The translations under genes and the position numbers were made by a program. A model generated the notes under the pieces. The model did no database searches. It was not told where the DNA came from and was given only the letters and a program-made list of their open reading frames with translations. A stretch of 64,000 nt of DNA from Valencia hispanica (lineage: Eukaryota > Chordata > Actinopteri > Cyprinodontiformes > Valenciidae): positions 48,804,541-48,868,540 of the forward strand of contig OY747714.1 of assembly GCA_963556495.2 (NCBI GenBank), written 5' to 3'. Shown here piece by piece: positions 23,299 through 34,699 of this stretch. Numbering within the stretch: position 1 is the first letter of the stretch; every line of letters starts with the position of its first letter.

Positions 23299-24300
23299 TT
23301 TACATTACAATGTCACCAGGTGACTCTGAACCCATTCAAACCATAAATCAATGCATTGATCAAATAAATGGATGGATGTGCCATAACGTTCTCCAGCTGA
23401 ATAGGAACAAAACTGAAGTAATTACTTTTGGTCCCAAAGAGGAACGATCAAGAGTCAGCACACAGCTTCAATTAATACAGCCAGAGACTACTAATAAGGC
23501 ATGAAACCTAGGTGTAGTGATGGACTTAAACCTGAACCTCCAGGGTCACATAAAGGCAACAACAAGGTCAGCCTTCTATCACCTGAAGAACATTTCTAGG
23601 ATTAAAGGACTAATGCTGCAACAGGACCTGGAGAAACTCATCCGTGCGTTTATCTTTAGTCAGATTGATTACTGCAACAGCGTCTTCACAGTTCTGCCTA
23701 AAAAGTCAATCAGACAGCTGCAGCTGATCCAGAACGCTGCTGCTCGTGTTCCTCACTAGAACCAGGAAAGTAGAGCACATCACCTCAGTTCTAAAGTCCT
23801 TACACTGGCTCCCTGTAGCTCAGAGAATAGTCTTCTAAATACTAATACTGGTTTATAAATCATTACATGGCTTAGCACCAAAATATGTTGAAGACCTGTT
23901 GTCACGGTACCAACCACCAAGACCACTCAGGTCCTCCAACTCTAGCCTACTAAACATGCCTAGACTCAGAAACTGAAAGCTGCTTCTCCATGTTTAGTTC
24001 TATGCTCCTCTAATCTGGAACAGAGCTGCTGAAACTCTGAACTGCTTTGAATCGTGACTAAAAACCCATCTGTTTAGAATTGCCTTCCAGTAAATGTAAA
24101 TATCAAATGTGTTCATGCTCTCTTGCTGTATTGATCTTTCACTTGTTTTGTGTATCATGTGTAATGTGTGTTTCATGCTAATTTGCAACTTTTACTTTTA
24201 ATTTCCAACGTTATAGTCCATGTTTGTTTGTTTTGTTTTTAAAAATCACCAAATCATGTAAAGCACCTTTAATTACCCTGTTGTTTAAAGTGTGATATAC
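23299..24300 (+). pseudogene. LINE RT fragment, part 2, and 3' UTR
   Basis: Continues the same [52 protein letters not shown] and LQLIQNAAARV, with stops and shifts after 23760. A degraded C-terminus and a 3' UTR like that of the LINE nested in Gypsy copies A and B end near 24300. Confidence 0.85.
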
Positions 24301-24659
24301 AAATTAAACTGCTTATCCTTGGTGCAGTAATTCAACCAAAGTGTACAGTACATATACTGTACTGTATGCCGCCATGATATTACAAAAATCCCACAGTAAT
24401 ATAATGTTGGTAAGCATGTCCAGATCCAATCACGTGATTTTAACAGCAATGGCTTAGTTTTCATTTTAAGAAATTCTAAAACATAAATATTCATTGTTGC
24501 ATAGAGGACAACAACGTCACAATTTACGTCAGGAGGGGAATTCAGACAACATAATAGTGAGCTACTAGTTAGCAGGCTAATGAAGGGCAAACACATTGCC
24601 TCAGGAGAGCAAAAATGTCAGCAGTTTGGACACATTTTAAACTGGAAAGCGAAAGCAGT
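24301..24659. other. No gene seen
   Basis: Short random frames only. It lies inside the long zinc-finger gene intron. Confidence 0.4.
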
Positions 24660-24926
24660 TAGGGCTGGCCGATAAATCGATTTTATCGATTAATTCAAAT
24701 TTGCTATTTAAGATTTTTGGGAAAATCGAGATTTTTCACACACTTTGAATTGAGGTAGACTCCCAAAGGAGATAATCAAATAAGAGTTTAAAAAATAGAT
24801 TCTGTCATTTTTTGTTATTTCTGTGTAAGAAAATAAAGGGAGAAAAAAAATAGACTAAAATCGGAAATCGGATTTGGTGTGAAAAAAATCGGAGTTTTTA
24901 TTTTCAGGCCATATCGCCCACCCCTA
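24660..24926. mobile_element. hAT-type MITE, 267 bp
   Basis: A perfect 8-bp duplication AAAGCAGT (24652-24659 and 24927-24934) flanks a segment starting TAGGGCTGGCCGATA and ending, in reverse complement, TAGGGGTGGGCGATA. The 8-bp duplication and TAGGG-type TIR are hAT hallmarks. There is no coding capacity; the interior is A/T-rich with ATCG-containing inverted motifs. Confidence 0.9.
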
Positions 24927-25369
24927 AAAGCAGTGCAACAGCCACTTGTGCTGTGTGCTAACTGAACATCTAAAGTGTTCGAAAAGATAAAGCTACGTTT
25001 AACACTACACATCTGATATGCTCCTTTAAAAACAAACACCCTGCTGAAAACTCAGAGTTCACTGGATTTTGTTGGAGCCACGATATGAGTTGCCTTCTGT
25101 TGCTCTATTGAAGATTTACAACAGTGACCACCTGCTAGTCCTTTTATCGAACGTGCCTGCTTTTGGGTTAAGAACAAATGGGTTTCGTCTTTTTGTTCGA
25201 CATCAATGCTAAACATTATTACACAATGGGTTGAGTCAAGTTTTAATTAACTTTCTGCAACCTTGTATGTGCAACACTTTAGCGGATCTCACATGGCAGA
25301 GCGTCATACATATTGACCACTGTAATAATAATAATAAAAACTTAATAGGACAACTTGGATGGGTTTTCC

Positions 25370-26160
25370 TTTCTCTTATTCTAATGCATTGTAGAAATAT
25401 CGTTTGGTATGTATCAAATCAAACTTCTCTGCGGCCCTGAGGTTCTCCACCAGCCTGTTCCAGGTGAAAAAAAGACTCCTCACCATGAGAGTGTGTCCTG
25501 ACTCTAGGGATGACAAGGAGACTTCTTTCTTTTATTCTAATTTATTGTAGAAGTATTGGTATATATCAAATCAAACTTCATTTATAAAGCGCTTTTCATA
25601 CAAAAAGCATCTCAAAGTGCTTTACAGATTAAAATGCCCCCCCCCACAGAACAAAAAACATGATCACAGTTAACCGCCCCACCTCCCAACCCCTCTCCCA
25701 CATACACACATACTTAAAAGCAACAGTAAACAAGGACATTGGGCTGAGAACAGATGAGCCAGGTAAGGAAACACCATCAGGGGCGCCATCTGTCTCGACA
25801 GCAGTAGATCGACAGCCACAGCCGAGGCACCGACCCAGGGCGCCCAGTGGAGGGAAGGCTGAGACCTCCACCCAAGCACTACCTGGAGAGCACCAAGGCA
25901 GCCACAGCCGAACCACAGCTCCCGAGGCAGAGGGCTCCCACAGAGGAAACATTAGAGGAACGATTAAAATAACAGGTTAAAATATTAAAATAAAGAGTAG
26001 ATAAATATGAGATTAAATAGTAAAACACTGATAAAATGTTGAGTTATTTAGTGTAAAGCATTGATCAAATTTAACCAAGTAAAACATGCAGAGCAATTAA
26101 GCACATATGAATAAATAATCAATTAAAAGCTTGGCTAAAAAGGTAAATCTTTAGCCTCCT
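25370..26160 (-). mobile_element. Two LINE 3'-end fragments with duplicated flank
   Basis: 25425-25525 encodes on the minus strand a LINE C-terminus; 25563-26160 is the same LINE family's 3' UTR and tail (AAATCAAACTTCATTTATAAAGCG). A non-LINE stretch of about 45 bp (TTATTCTAAT, TTGTAGAA and GGTAT in order) occurs before each piece, at 25370-25415 and 25524-25562. The right end abuts the truncated 5' LTR at 26161. Confidence 0.75.
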
Positions 26161-26424
26161 CTATGTTAATGAAGTGTGACTAAATAAAGAGAGACTGCAG
26201 AGGGGATACCCCTTTGAGACTAGGACACTGATGCTGGGAGCTGTGAGCCTGGGAGGCTGAGAACAGACAGACATGGTTGGCTCATTCCTTACAGTATTGA
26301 AATAAAAGTTTCCCTCTGCAGAACTGAATATCCTCATCTCCCTCTGCAGAGCTTATTGACTCCAAATTCTCTCCGACCCCTGTGTGTGATTCTTTCTAGG
26401 TCAACCACAATTTTTTACCCAACA
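26161..26424 (+). repeat. 5' LTR of endogenous retrovirus (5'-truncated)
   Basis: Nearly identical to 29477-29739, including AATAAA-type poly(A) signals and the terminus TTTTACCCAACA. Compared with the 398-bp 3' LTR it lacks the first 135 bp or so; LINE sequence lies directly upstream. Confidence 0.9.
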
Positions 26425-26427
26425 TCT

Positions 26428-26445
26428 TGGTGCTGTGACTCGACG
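26428..26445 (+). promoter_or_regulatory. Primer-binding site, tRNA-His type
   Basis: TGGTGCTGTGACTCG starts three bases after the LTR. It matches the known tRNA-His-primed site at 14 of its first 15 positions; the last three bases diverge. Confidence 0.75.
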
Positions 26446-26505
26446 TACGGAGCACTCCCGCCGGTGGTCTCCGTCGAAGGGCTGTTCTTTTTTCTTTTTT
26501 TTTTA

Positions 26506-26606
26506 AAGGTTTTTTGGACGGGACTCTAACCAGGGACAGCCGCGTCGAGGACTGAAGCCTCTGCACATGGGGCGCCTGCTCTAACCACTGTGCCACGCGA
26601 TGCCCC
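26506..26606 (-). repeat. tRNA-derived SINE head in the retroviral leader
   Basis: On the minus strand GTGGCACAGTGGTTAGAGCA (box A region) and GGTTAGAGTCCC (degraded box B) have the layout of a common fish tRNA-derived SINE. Only the tRNA-like head is present. Confidence 0.65.
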
Positions 26607-26887
26607 GAAGGACAGTTGGCCGGCTGCATAACTTCTACGAGGACCCCCTGCGCGTGCTCCTGTGCGATCGATTCGGTTTGAATCACTCGCATAGGGGGGA
26701 CATTGTAAGTAAGTCTCTTTTGTGCACCTTTACATAAAAAAAAAAAAAATAATAAAATAAAATTCTAAGATAGTCAGGGTATATTCTGCTGTTTGGGCCT
26801 AAAGGACGCTTTAGCACCTCTGATAACATATCAGGTGTTGATTCTTAAGTGATTAATGCGTTAATTACTACAGCAAAAGGGTGTAAC

Positions 26888-27001
26888 GGTACAGGTTTGC
26901 GAGCCTGTCCACCTCGAAAAAAGGGTGTAATGGACCAGGTTTGCGAACCGGTCCACCTCGCTGGGAAATGGTTGTAACGGATTAGGTTTGCGAGCCTATC
27001 C
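26888..27001 (+). repeat. Three tandem stem-loops in retroviral leader
   Basis: Three units at 26888-26910, 26932-26954 and 26979-27001 each fold into a stem of 9-10 pairs closed by the tetraloop TGCG and followed by CACCTCG. Stem bases differ but pairing is kept: ACAGG/CCTGT in unit 1, GGACC/GGTCC with GGTT/AACC in unit 2, AGG/CCT with GGAT/ATCC in unit 3. They lie between the primer-binding site and gag, where retroviral packaging and dimerisation signals lie. That role is inferred. Confidence 0.65.
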
Positions 27002-27533
27002 ACCTCGCTGGGAAATGAAGTACGCCAGTGTATGGGAGTAAAAACACAAACAGCAGAATCAAAACGATATACCGCACCCTAGGTGGGTAAAGTAAGATAG
27101 GCACAGGATCTTTATGTATGCCAGTCCAACCTGAAACCTAACTGTGTTAACGTATGGTTTGACAGGCACTACAAGAGACGTTCTGTGCGGAATTATAGGT
27201 TACACAACACATCCTTAGATTAGGAAAGCCATAAAATGGCTCAATCTAGTTGCACAAAAGATACACTTAGAGTAAAAGCTATACGATCCAGTTTTAGCAG
27301 AAACTGATTACAATTAAAAATCTCAAATGACCAAAAAATTATTTTAATTAATTAAAGAATAAATGACTAACTTTAACTCATCGACAGACTAATTTAATAG
27401 TTCTTGCTTTTTCATTCACCTTAATATGTTAATAATTGTCTTTATCCTCCTAGAACTATTTGGTATTCTAACACCAGACTTTACCAGACCAATTAAAAGA
27501 ACCCATTAAGGGTTATATAAACGCAACGCAAAG

Positions 27534-27985
27534 ATGGGAAACGATGTTTCCACCGACAAATTAGAGGGAGATTCAAAGTATATGCATAAAAAAGACCCCG
27601 AAAATCTTCAGTTTCTGACAAAATGGCACAAAAAGTATAAAGTAGACGGGAAACTTAAAGAAAATCAGTGGAAGGAACTGGTATGTGTTCCTGAAGCAAA
27701 AACACTTATCGGTAAAGGTAAAAAGAAAAAGTTGAAACAGAAAGAGTTAAAAATAGCACGTGTGTGAGCTGATGAAACAGAGAAGAGGAAGCAGAATATA
27801 AAGAAGAGAACAAAGGCTCTAAAGATGAGGCTTATGTTATGAAAAAGCTCGGTGACGAACTCACACTGTGTCCTCCTCCTTATGCACCTCTACCTACAAC
27901 CCAGACAGACCCACCTGGGGCTGTTGGAGGATGTCTATATCCTCCTGTTCCAAGAGATCAATTTGCAAAAAAACAAAACAAATGA
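27534..27985 (+). pseudogene. Endogenous retrovirus gag, N-terminal part, broken
   Basis: The ATG at 27534 begins MGNDVS, a myristoylation-type matrix start, and the frame runs 77 residues with a Lys-rich end before a stop at 27767. A shifted frame downstream carries acidic residues and a PPPY late-domain motif followed by APLP near 27873. The remainder of gag and essentially all of pol are missing. The frame is interrupted and the product would not assemble. Confidence 0.75.
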
Positions 27986-29040
27986 ATGCTTCAGTTGCCA
28001 AAGGAATCAACTTACTACGCCTTACTGGAAAAGACACTTTCTGTTTTTCAGTCCCTTGTAACAACAAACCCTTGTCAGCGAACCAGACGAAAACGATGCG
28101 TATAAACCACTGGATGACGGTTGGAAACACATCTATGCCAAGATACACAACCCTCAACACCACTCGACTCCAAGACAAGATAAGTGGGTTCAAAACCACT
28201 GTCAAAAGAGGAACCCATCTCCTAGAGGTTCCCTCACAATTTGGCATGGGAACGCCTGACAGATACATCTGGAAGTGTGGTCACACCTTCTAGCTCTACC
28301 TACCTAAGGATTGGTGTGGCACATGCAGTTTGGCTCGACTGCAGCCCTCCTCATACATCATAACAGAGGACAGAGCACCTTCTAAACCTACAGAGCTGAA
28401 GAAACGGGAATTCAAACCTCCTCAAGTGTTCAACCCATTCTCTGACAATGGTGGACGAAGACCTCTCTACAGTGATGCAAAAGGAATCTTCCACATTATG
28501 TTCCCACCTGTTGGAGTTGCAAGCCTGAAAAAACGGATGAACGAGGTTTGGTGGACTTTGGAAAACATCACAGACATCCTTGCTGAAATGTCCAACCTGC
28601 TGGGCAACGATCCTGAAAAACTGGCGATGAAGACCATGCTGATGCAACATCGGGTAGCTCTGGACACCATTTGCTTCTGAAGGTGGACTTTGTACTATAA
28701 TTGGTGAACACTGTTGTACATTCCTGGTACAAATGATAATTGGACTCTCATTCATGACCGGGTGCAGGGTTTAGCTGACTTTTTAGAATCACAGGAAAGC
28801 AGTAATGGACAATGGGATCTCACGGGCTGGCTGACAACTGGCAGGTGGTATCAGGTTCTTTTAAAAATAGCTATGCCATTCATTGTAATTTTGATACTTT
28901 TCTGCGTTTTTGTTAGTTGTGTTCTCCCATGCATAAAACAAATAATGAATAAGATGATAACTAACACAATGGTCCAAAACTCTTTTCTTAATCAGAGGCT
29001 TGAAGATGAAGACAGAAATGAAGAAGAAGATGGGGTGTAA
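27986..29040 (+). pseudogene. Endogenous retrovirus env, C-terminal SU and TM, broken
   Basis: Surface-subunit residues in one frame to about 28290, a second frame 28330-28680 with the heptad-like part of the transmembrane subunit, and a third frame 28714-29040 with a membrane span (near 28855-28940) and an acidic cytoplasmic tail. The CX6CC disulfide motif of gammaretrovirus-type transmembrane subunits lies at 28690-28720 but out of frame with its neighbours. The SU N-terminus and signal peptide are deleted. It is a non-functional relic. Confidence 0.8.
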
Positions 29041-29330
29041 TTAAAATGTGTAAAAACCTTTTTATGATTCCATTAATCTAAACTACTACAGGTAGCGATT
29101 AATTGGATGATGTCTAGGTGAAGCTCGCATTAATATCTTTTTGAAATTGCTACTTACTTTTGCAATTTCTTTGTTTTATGTCTTATTACCTTTTGTTTGA
29201 ATTTGAGATGCTACTTATTTTGCAACTTTTTGTTGTCTGGTTTTTATGATTCTTATATTTTAACATTATTGGAGTTGTTACCTATTTTACAACTTTTTGT
29301 TGTTCGTGATCACATTTAAAAACCACATTT

Positions 29331-29341
29331 CAGGGGGGAAA
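29331..29341 (+). promoter_or_regulatory. Polypurine tract
   Basis: AGGGGGGAAA directly precedes the TGTTAGG start of the 3' LTR, the expected plus-strand priming site. Confidence 0.85.
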
Positions 29342-29739
29342 TGTTAGGTAAAATAATAATGTTGTATTATTATTTTCTTAGGGTGTCTTTCTTTATCACA
29401 TAGTTCAAATGTACTTTTTAAATGTCATTTGGTTTCAGTCATATGCTCCTTTGCATGACATCCTGTTCTTTTAATATGTTAATGAAGTGTGACTAAATAA
29501 AGAGAGACTGCAGAGGGGATGCCCCTTTGAGACTAGGACACTGAGATGCTGGGAGCTGTGAGCCTGGGAGGCTGAGAACAGACAGACATGGTTGGCTCAT
29601 TCCTTACAGTATTGAAATAAAAGTTTCCCTCTGCAGAACTGAATATCCTCATCTCCCTCTGCAGAGCTTATTGACTCCAAATTCTCTCCGACCCCTGTGT
29701 GTGATTCTTTCTAGGTCAACCACTATTTTTTACCCAACA
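29342..29739 (+). repeat. 3' LTR of endogenous retrovirus, 398 bp
   Basis: Begins TGTTAGGTAAAA and ends TTTTACCCAACA, an inverted repeat with one mismatch. The last 263 bp match the 5' LTR with few differences, including a 2-bp indel near 29541. An AATAAA signal lies near 29617. Confidence 0.92.
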
Positions 29740-31059
29740 GGTTCAAACTCAAACAATCCCAAACTCTAACCTAACGACTGTTACACTCTAAAAATGACAT
29801 TTGGGATAAACTTTGGTTTACTCAGAAGCAAATTGTGATAAAACTGTAAGAGATATCAACGGCCCATTTTCAATTCTGAACAGAGCACGGATTTACCAAA
29901 AGACAGAAAGATAAATGGGGTTTATAGGTGAACATATGATGATTGAAACCCATAATAAATGCTCAAAAATAGTGGATTTTGATGATTACTTTGACACCTG
30001 ATTTCTTTCATTCAAAAGGGATTTTTGGGAGTAGGTTTTGGCTAATTACGTTGCCATGGTAACTCCAAACAGCAATAAAAGTAATAGCCGAGATCTCAAG
30101 ATCGAGCCAAACATTTTGATATATATATTGTGAGGCTTCATGCTACGGTTCGATCAATATTAAGGGCAACGGGGGGAAAAAAAACTATAAAGATTAGAGG
30201 TGAAAGATAACAGGAGCCGTTAAAATACACTGCACTGCATCTCCCTTTGCAAAGTTTTAGATTGTTTCATCCAAACTTTTGACTCTTTTTTCCTATGATG
30301 TGCTTCCCCGGCCTTTCTGTCCGTCTTTTCATGTGCTCACTAAGAAAATGACATGACATTAAACACTCGTATGGGGAAACCTTATATGCACCAGCATGGT
30401 CACACACACCATAGGTGTGGGGACATCGGTGTCTACAAATATATTCTTGGGCTGAGGCTATCATCAATAGATCTTGAATGATTGGTGTCAGGAGCTTTTC
30501 AGGGACATTGTTGTTATATTTATATACCCATTTTTATGCGTTGTGGATGTATAGTTCTTAGTTAATATTATTTGGTTTATTTTGTCAATGTTGCTCCTTT
30601 TTTTGGTTGTTTTTTCCATCTCTCTGCCGTATTGCGGAAGTATTATGTCCGTTTTATTCTTGTGTTTGTGTTATTTGTTCTACATGTTGCATATTTTAAG
30701 TGAAACCCCGCTATATTCTGTAATTATGTTTTTATATATAATTTTGAAAACTATTACAAGTATTAACTGAAAATAAAGTTGTCCTCCGTAGAGGGGGGGT
30801 GGTGGCGGGCCAAAAAACAAAAAAAATGACATGAGGGGTCATTTCCAAAATGTCAACAAAGTTAACACTGTGAAGTGATACAAGAAATTCATCCCCACAG
30901 AAAAGCAGGCCTTTGTCACCTAAAAACTGACTGACAGCTACAACCGGCCTGAGCAACACCTCCCTCCTCCACCTGTTCCTCTAGTTCAGGTTTTTAGTCC
31001 CACTCCCAGTGGCTGATGATCACAGGAAAGCTTAATTTTCGTTATTGAAAAGCAGGATT
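29740..31059. other. No gene seen
   Basis: Only short random frames. A G-rich stretch lies at 30791-30812. No TIR or LTR recognised. Confidence 0.4.
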
Positions 31060-33775
31060 TTTGGTACACTTTGTGTCAAAATTGGCCCCAATGGAAATGG
31101 GGTCCTTCTTAAATTTTAATGGTTAGAAAGTGAAACTTTTATTTCATTTTGGGCTACTAAGCTGTGCCGGAGGTGCCTGACCACTAAAGGACGCTGTCAT
31201 CAAATTCATACCAAGTGTCCCAAAATGGAAAAAAGTGTCGCATTTTTACCCAATGGCCAAAGTACACCCCACACCCTCCCCCGGCCCCCCCAAGTGTCCC
31301 AAAATGAAAAAAGTGTCCCAATTTGACCCAAAGATTAAAGTTTGCCCAAGTGACCCCGGATGAATAATATGTCGTTCAGGGTCCCGAGATGAGCAGAGGA
31401 GCGTCAGTTTGGTCCCCGCCGGGTCAGTATTTTTCGAAGGGCGGGGAGGTGAAAGGTCACATTTCCCCCACTCTCTTTTGCTGCCGCTGCCACAACAATT
31501 GACCAAACTGCGTGAAACTCATCGTGCCGCATCCACTCGAGCCCCAGATCACGATCCCAAAGTCCAGCTTCCTTAGACCCTTCAGGACGCTAAGTAGCTC
31601 TCCGACAGTCCTACTGCAATGGGACAAAAACTTTTCAGCATAAGGCAGAGTGGCAAGCGACATAGTCAAATTTCAGACCCCTGACTGCCAGGTCAGGCGT
31701 TGGTGAATTATCCACAAATAGAGCCTGACCTTTGACCTTTCCCGAGGCGGCACGGGTCTGAAACTCGGCGGCGTGGATGCGCCTGTGCCCCGGTGCGTGT
31801 GCTCAAATTTCAGATCCTTGGCTCAAAGCGCTGGTGAATTATTAAGAAAATGGGGGCTGGAAGGCCTCATCGGGAGCAGGGGAGGCGATCTTTGACCTTT
31901 TACCTTTCCAGAGGTGGCGCGGGTCCGAAACTCAGCACGGCGGTCGCCTGTAGCGCCCCGATGGCTGCACGCAAGTGTTAGACCCCTGGCTCAAAGCCTT
32001 GATGGGTTATTGGCGGTATGGCCCCGGTTTCAATCAGGGTCACTTTTTAGCTTTTTTCAAAAAAACTTCTCTCTTTGGCCACAGCGCGGAGATCTTTAAC
32101 CCTGGGGGTCCCAGATTCTGAGCACGCGACCCCCCGGAGCCAGTGAACAATGAACTGGGTAGAAAAAAAAACCAAAACCCTGTAGAATTTTTTTCACCTC
32201 CCAGAATCAAATACTGAACGTCAGGTCCTGTCACACTTAAGGGTTCTAACACCCTCTGAGCTGAGTGTGGGTATTGGGAGCACGTCTTTCCAAAGGTCAT
32301 ACGAGTCTGAAACTTTAATATGTCGTTCAGGAGCCCGAGATGAGCGGAGGCGCGTCAGTTTGGACCCCGTCGGGCCAGTACTTTTTGTAGAGCGGGGAGG
32401 TGAATGGTCGCCTTTCGCCCAGTCTCTTTGACCGCCGTTGCAACAAAAATGCGCGAAACTCTTCGTGCCGCATTCACTCGAGGCCCAGATCATGCTCCCA
32501 AAGGCCGACTTCTGTAGACCCTTCAGGAGGCTATGTAGCTCTACTCGGTCCTACCGAAATGGGACGAAAGCGTCTCAGCATAAGGCAGAGTGGCAAGCGG
32601 CAGTCAAATTTCAGACCCCTGGCTCAAAGCGTTGATGAGTAATGACAGATAAGGCCTCAAAACACATAAATCCCATCCCCCGCTCCGAGACACAGAGAGG
32701 GGAAAAGCAGGGAGAAAGCTCTTTCAGAGTCTGGGTCCAAAATGGGACACTTTAAAGTATCCCAAAATGAAGTGGTCAAAATGTTGAAACTGGGCCATGA
32801 TTTCATTTTGGGATACGTTTGTGCATCTTCCAAAGTATCCCAAATAGAAAATAAAACGGTGTCTGTCTCTTTAGCTGCTGCGTGGCACCCCTTTTACCCT
32901 GGGGGTCCCAGATTCGGAGCAGGGGACCCCCTGGAGCCAGTAAACAATGAACAGGGCGGAAAAAAACCCAAAACCCTGTAGAATTTTTTCACCCCCCGGA
33001 ATCAAATACTGAACGTCAGGTCCTGTCACACTTAAGGCTTCTAACACCCTCTGAGCTAAGTGTGGGCATTAGGAGCACATGTCTTTCCACAGGTCGTACA
33101 AGTCTAAAACTTTAATAAGTCTTTTGGGGGCCCGAGACAAGCGAAGGTGCGTCAGTTAGGACCCCGTTGGGCCAGTACTTTTCGTAGGGCGGAGAGGTGA
33201 AAGGTCGCCTTTCGCCCAGTCTCTTTGATCGCCGTTGCCACAAAAATTAACCAAACTTCGTGAAACTCACCGTGCTGCATCCACTCAAGGCTTAGATCAC
33301 GCTCCCAAAGTCCCGTGTCCCTAGGACTGCCAGGAATCTAATTAGCCTTACGGTGGTCGTACCACAACGGGACAAAAACATTCCAGCACGAAGCAGGGTG
33401 GCACACGACATAGTCAAATTTCAGACCGCCAGCTCAAAGCGTCGGCGACTGACACCATAAACACACACTTGGGCCTATAGCAGGCCTCGTCGGGTCCCGA
33501 TGGGCTGACCTGACCTTTCTAGAGGGGCCCCGGGTCTGAAACTCTGCACTGCCAGGGAAGCATCCTTTGACATTTCCCAAGGCGGTGCAGGTGTGAAACT
33601 CGGCACGGCGGTCGCCAGTTGCGTCCCGATGGCCGCATGCAAGTTTCAGACACCTGGCTCAAAGCCTTGATGGGTTATGGGGGATAAGGCCCCCATAGGC
33701 CCTGGTTTCAATTAGGGTCGCTTTTTAGGTAAAAAAAAAAAAAAAAAACTATCTTTTTGGCCGCGGCGTGACGAC
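31060..33775. repeat. GC-rich long tandem repeat block (unnamed)
   Basis: Related blocks recur in order. Block A (AATATGTCGTTCAGG to CAAATTTCAGACCCC) is at 31369-31680, 32322-32628 and 33109-33430. Block B (GGGGGTCCCAGATTC to GTCTGAAAC) is at 32100-32321 and 32898-33108. Block C (CAAAGCCTTGATGGGTTAT onward) is at 31978-32098 and 33650-33775. A-to-A spacing is about 950 and 790 bp. No long open frame is shared between copies, so it behaves as a non-coding repeat. I do not recognise the family. Confidence 0.7.
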
Positions 33776-34660
33776 CTTTGAGACATTTGGGACACTTTAA
33801 AGTGTGCAAAAATTTAACTCAAAATTCATTTTCTATTTGGGACACTTTAAGGTATGCCAGAATGAGGAGGTCAAAATGTTGGAATGGTTTCATTTTGGGA
33901 TACTTTTTTGTATCTTCTAAAGTAACATTTTGGGCTTGAATCTTCATTTTGGGTTACTTTTCTGTATCTTCAAAAGTAGCCCAAAATGAAGATTCATTTT
34001 GGGCTTGAATCTTCATTTTGGGCTACTTTTATGTGTCTTCAAAATTAGCCCAAAATTAATCTTCATTTTGGGGCTTGAATCTTCATTTCGGGCTACTTTT
34101 CTGTATTTTCAAAAATAGCCCAAAATGAAACTCAAAATGGAACCTTCTCTATTATGTTATTTTTGTAGTTTTTTCTATTTGGGACACTTTAAAGTATCCC
34201 AAAATGAAACCAAACATGGAGTCTTCCCCATTAGGTTATTTTCTAGTTATTTTCTATTAGGGACACTTTAAGGTATGTCAAAATAAAAAGGGTTCAAATG
34301 TTGAAATGGAGCATGATTTCATTTTGGGATACTTTTATGGAACTTCTGAAGTATCCCAAAATGGGGTCTGTAGTTCAGGGGAAGAGCAGTTGTCTATTAA
34401 CCGGAAGGTCAGTGGTTCAATTTCTGGCTTTCCCAGGCTACATCCCGAAGTGTACTTGGGCAAGACATTGAATCCCACACTGCCCCACGATGTACCTATC
34501 GGGGTGTGAATGTGTGTGTATATATGGGTGAATGATGACATGTAGTGTAAAGCACTTTGGATAAAAGCGCTACATAAGTACAGTCCATTTACCAAAATGA
34601 ATCTTAATTTTGGGATACTTTTATGCATCTTCAAAAGTATCCCTAAAGTATCCCTTAAGT
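33776..34660. repeat. Palindromic GGGACACTTTAAAGTATCCC array
   Basis: Repeated copies and variants of a nearly self-complementary 20-mer, with the inverted pair TTTTGGGATACTTTT and AAAAGTATCCCAAAA, at 33785-33860, 33895-34130, 34178-34285, 34318-34360 and 34600-34645. An isolated copy is at 32742. It could fold into many hairpins. A SINE interrupts it at 34364. Confidence 0.7.
34364..34591 (+). repeat. tRNA-derived SINE, 228 bp, complete with TSD
   Basis: An 8-bp duplication CCAAAATG (34356-34363 and 34592-34599) flanks the element. The tRNA-like head has box A TAGTTCAGGGG (34371) and box B GGTTCAATTTC (near 34415). The body and 3' end (AAAGCGCTACATAAGTACAG) match a widespread teleost SINE type whose tail resembles L2-group LINEs. 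A free-standing tRNA gene is excluded by the body and the imperfect box B. Confidence 0.88.
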
Positions 34661-34699
34661 AAAGTAAACATACGCTGTACACAGCCCGCCCAAAAACAC

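Noticed and set aside
27894..28268. Antisense 124-residue frame over env
   Set aside because: No domain match; the plus strand carries recognisable retroviral residues.
34371..34430. Functional tRNA gene
   Set aside because: Box B is imperfect and the sequence continues into a SINE body with flanking 8-bp duplications.
33776..34660. CRISPR-like array
   Set aside because: Repeats are variable palindromes in a vertebrate genome with irregular spacing and no cas genes.
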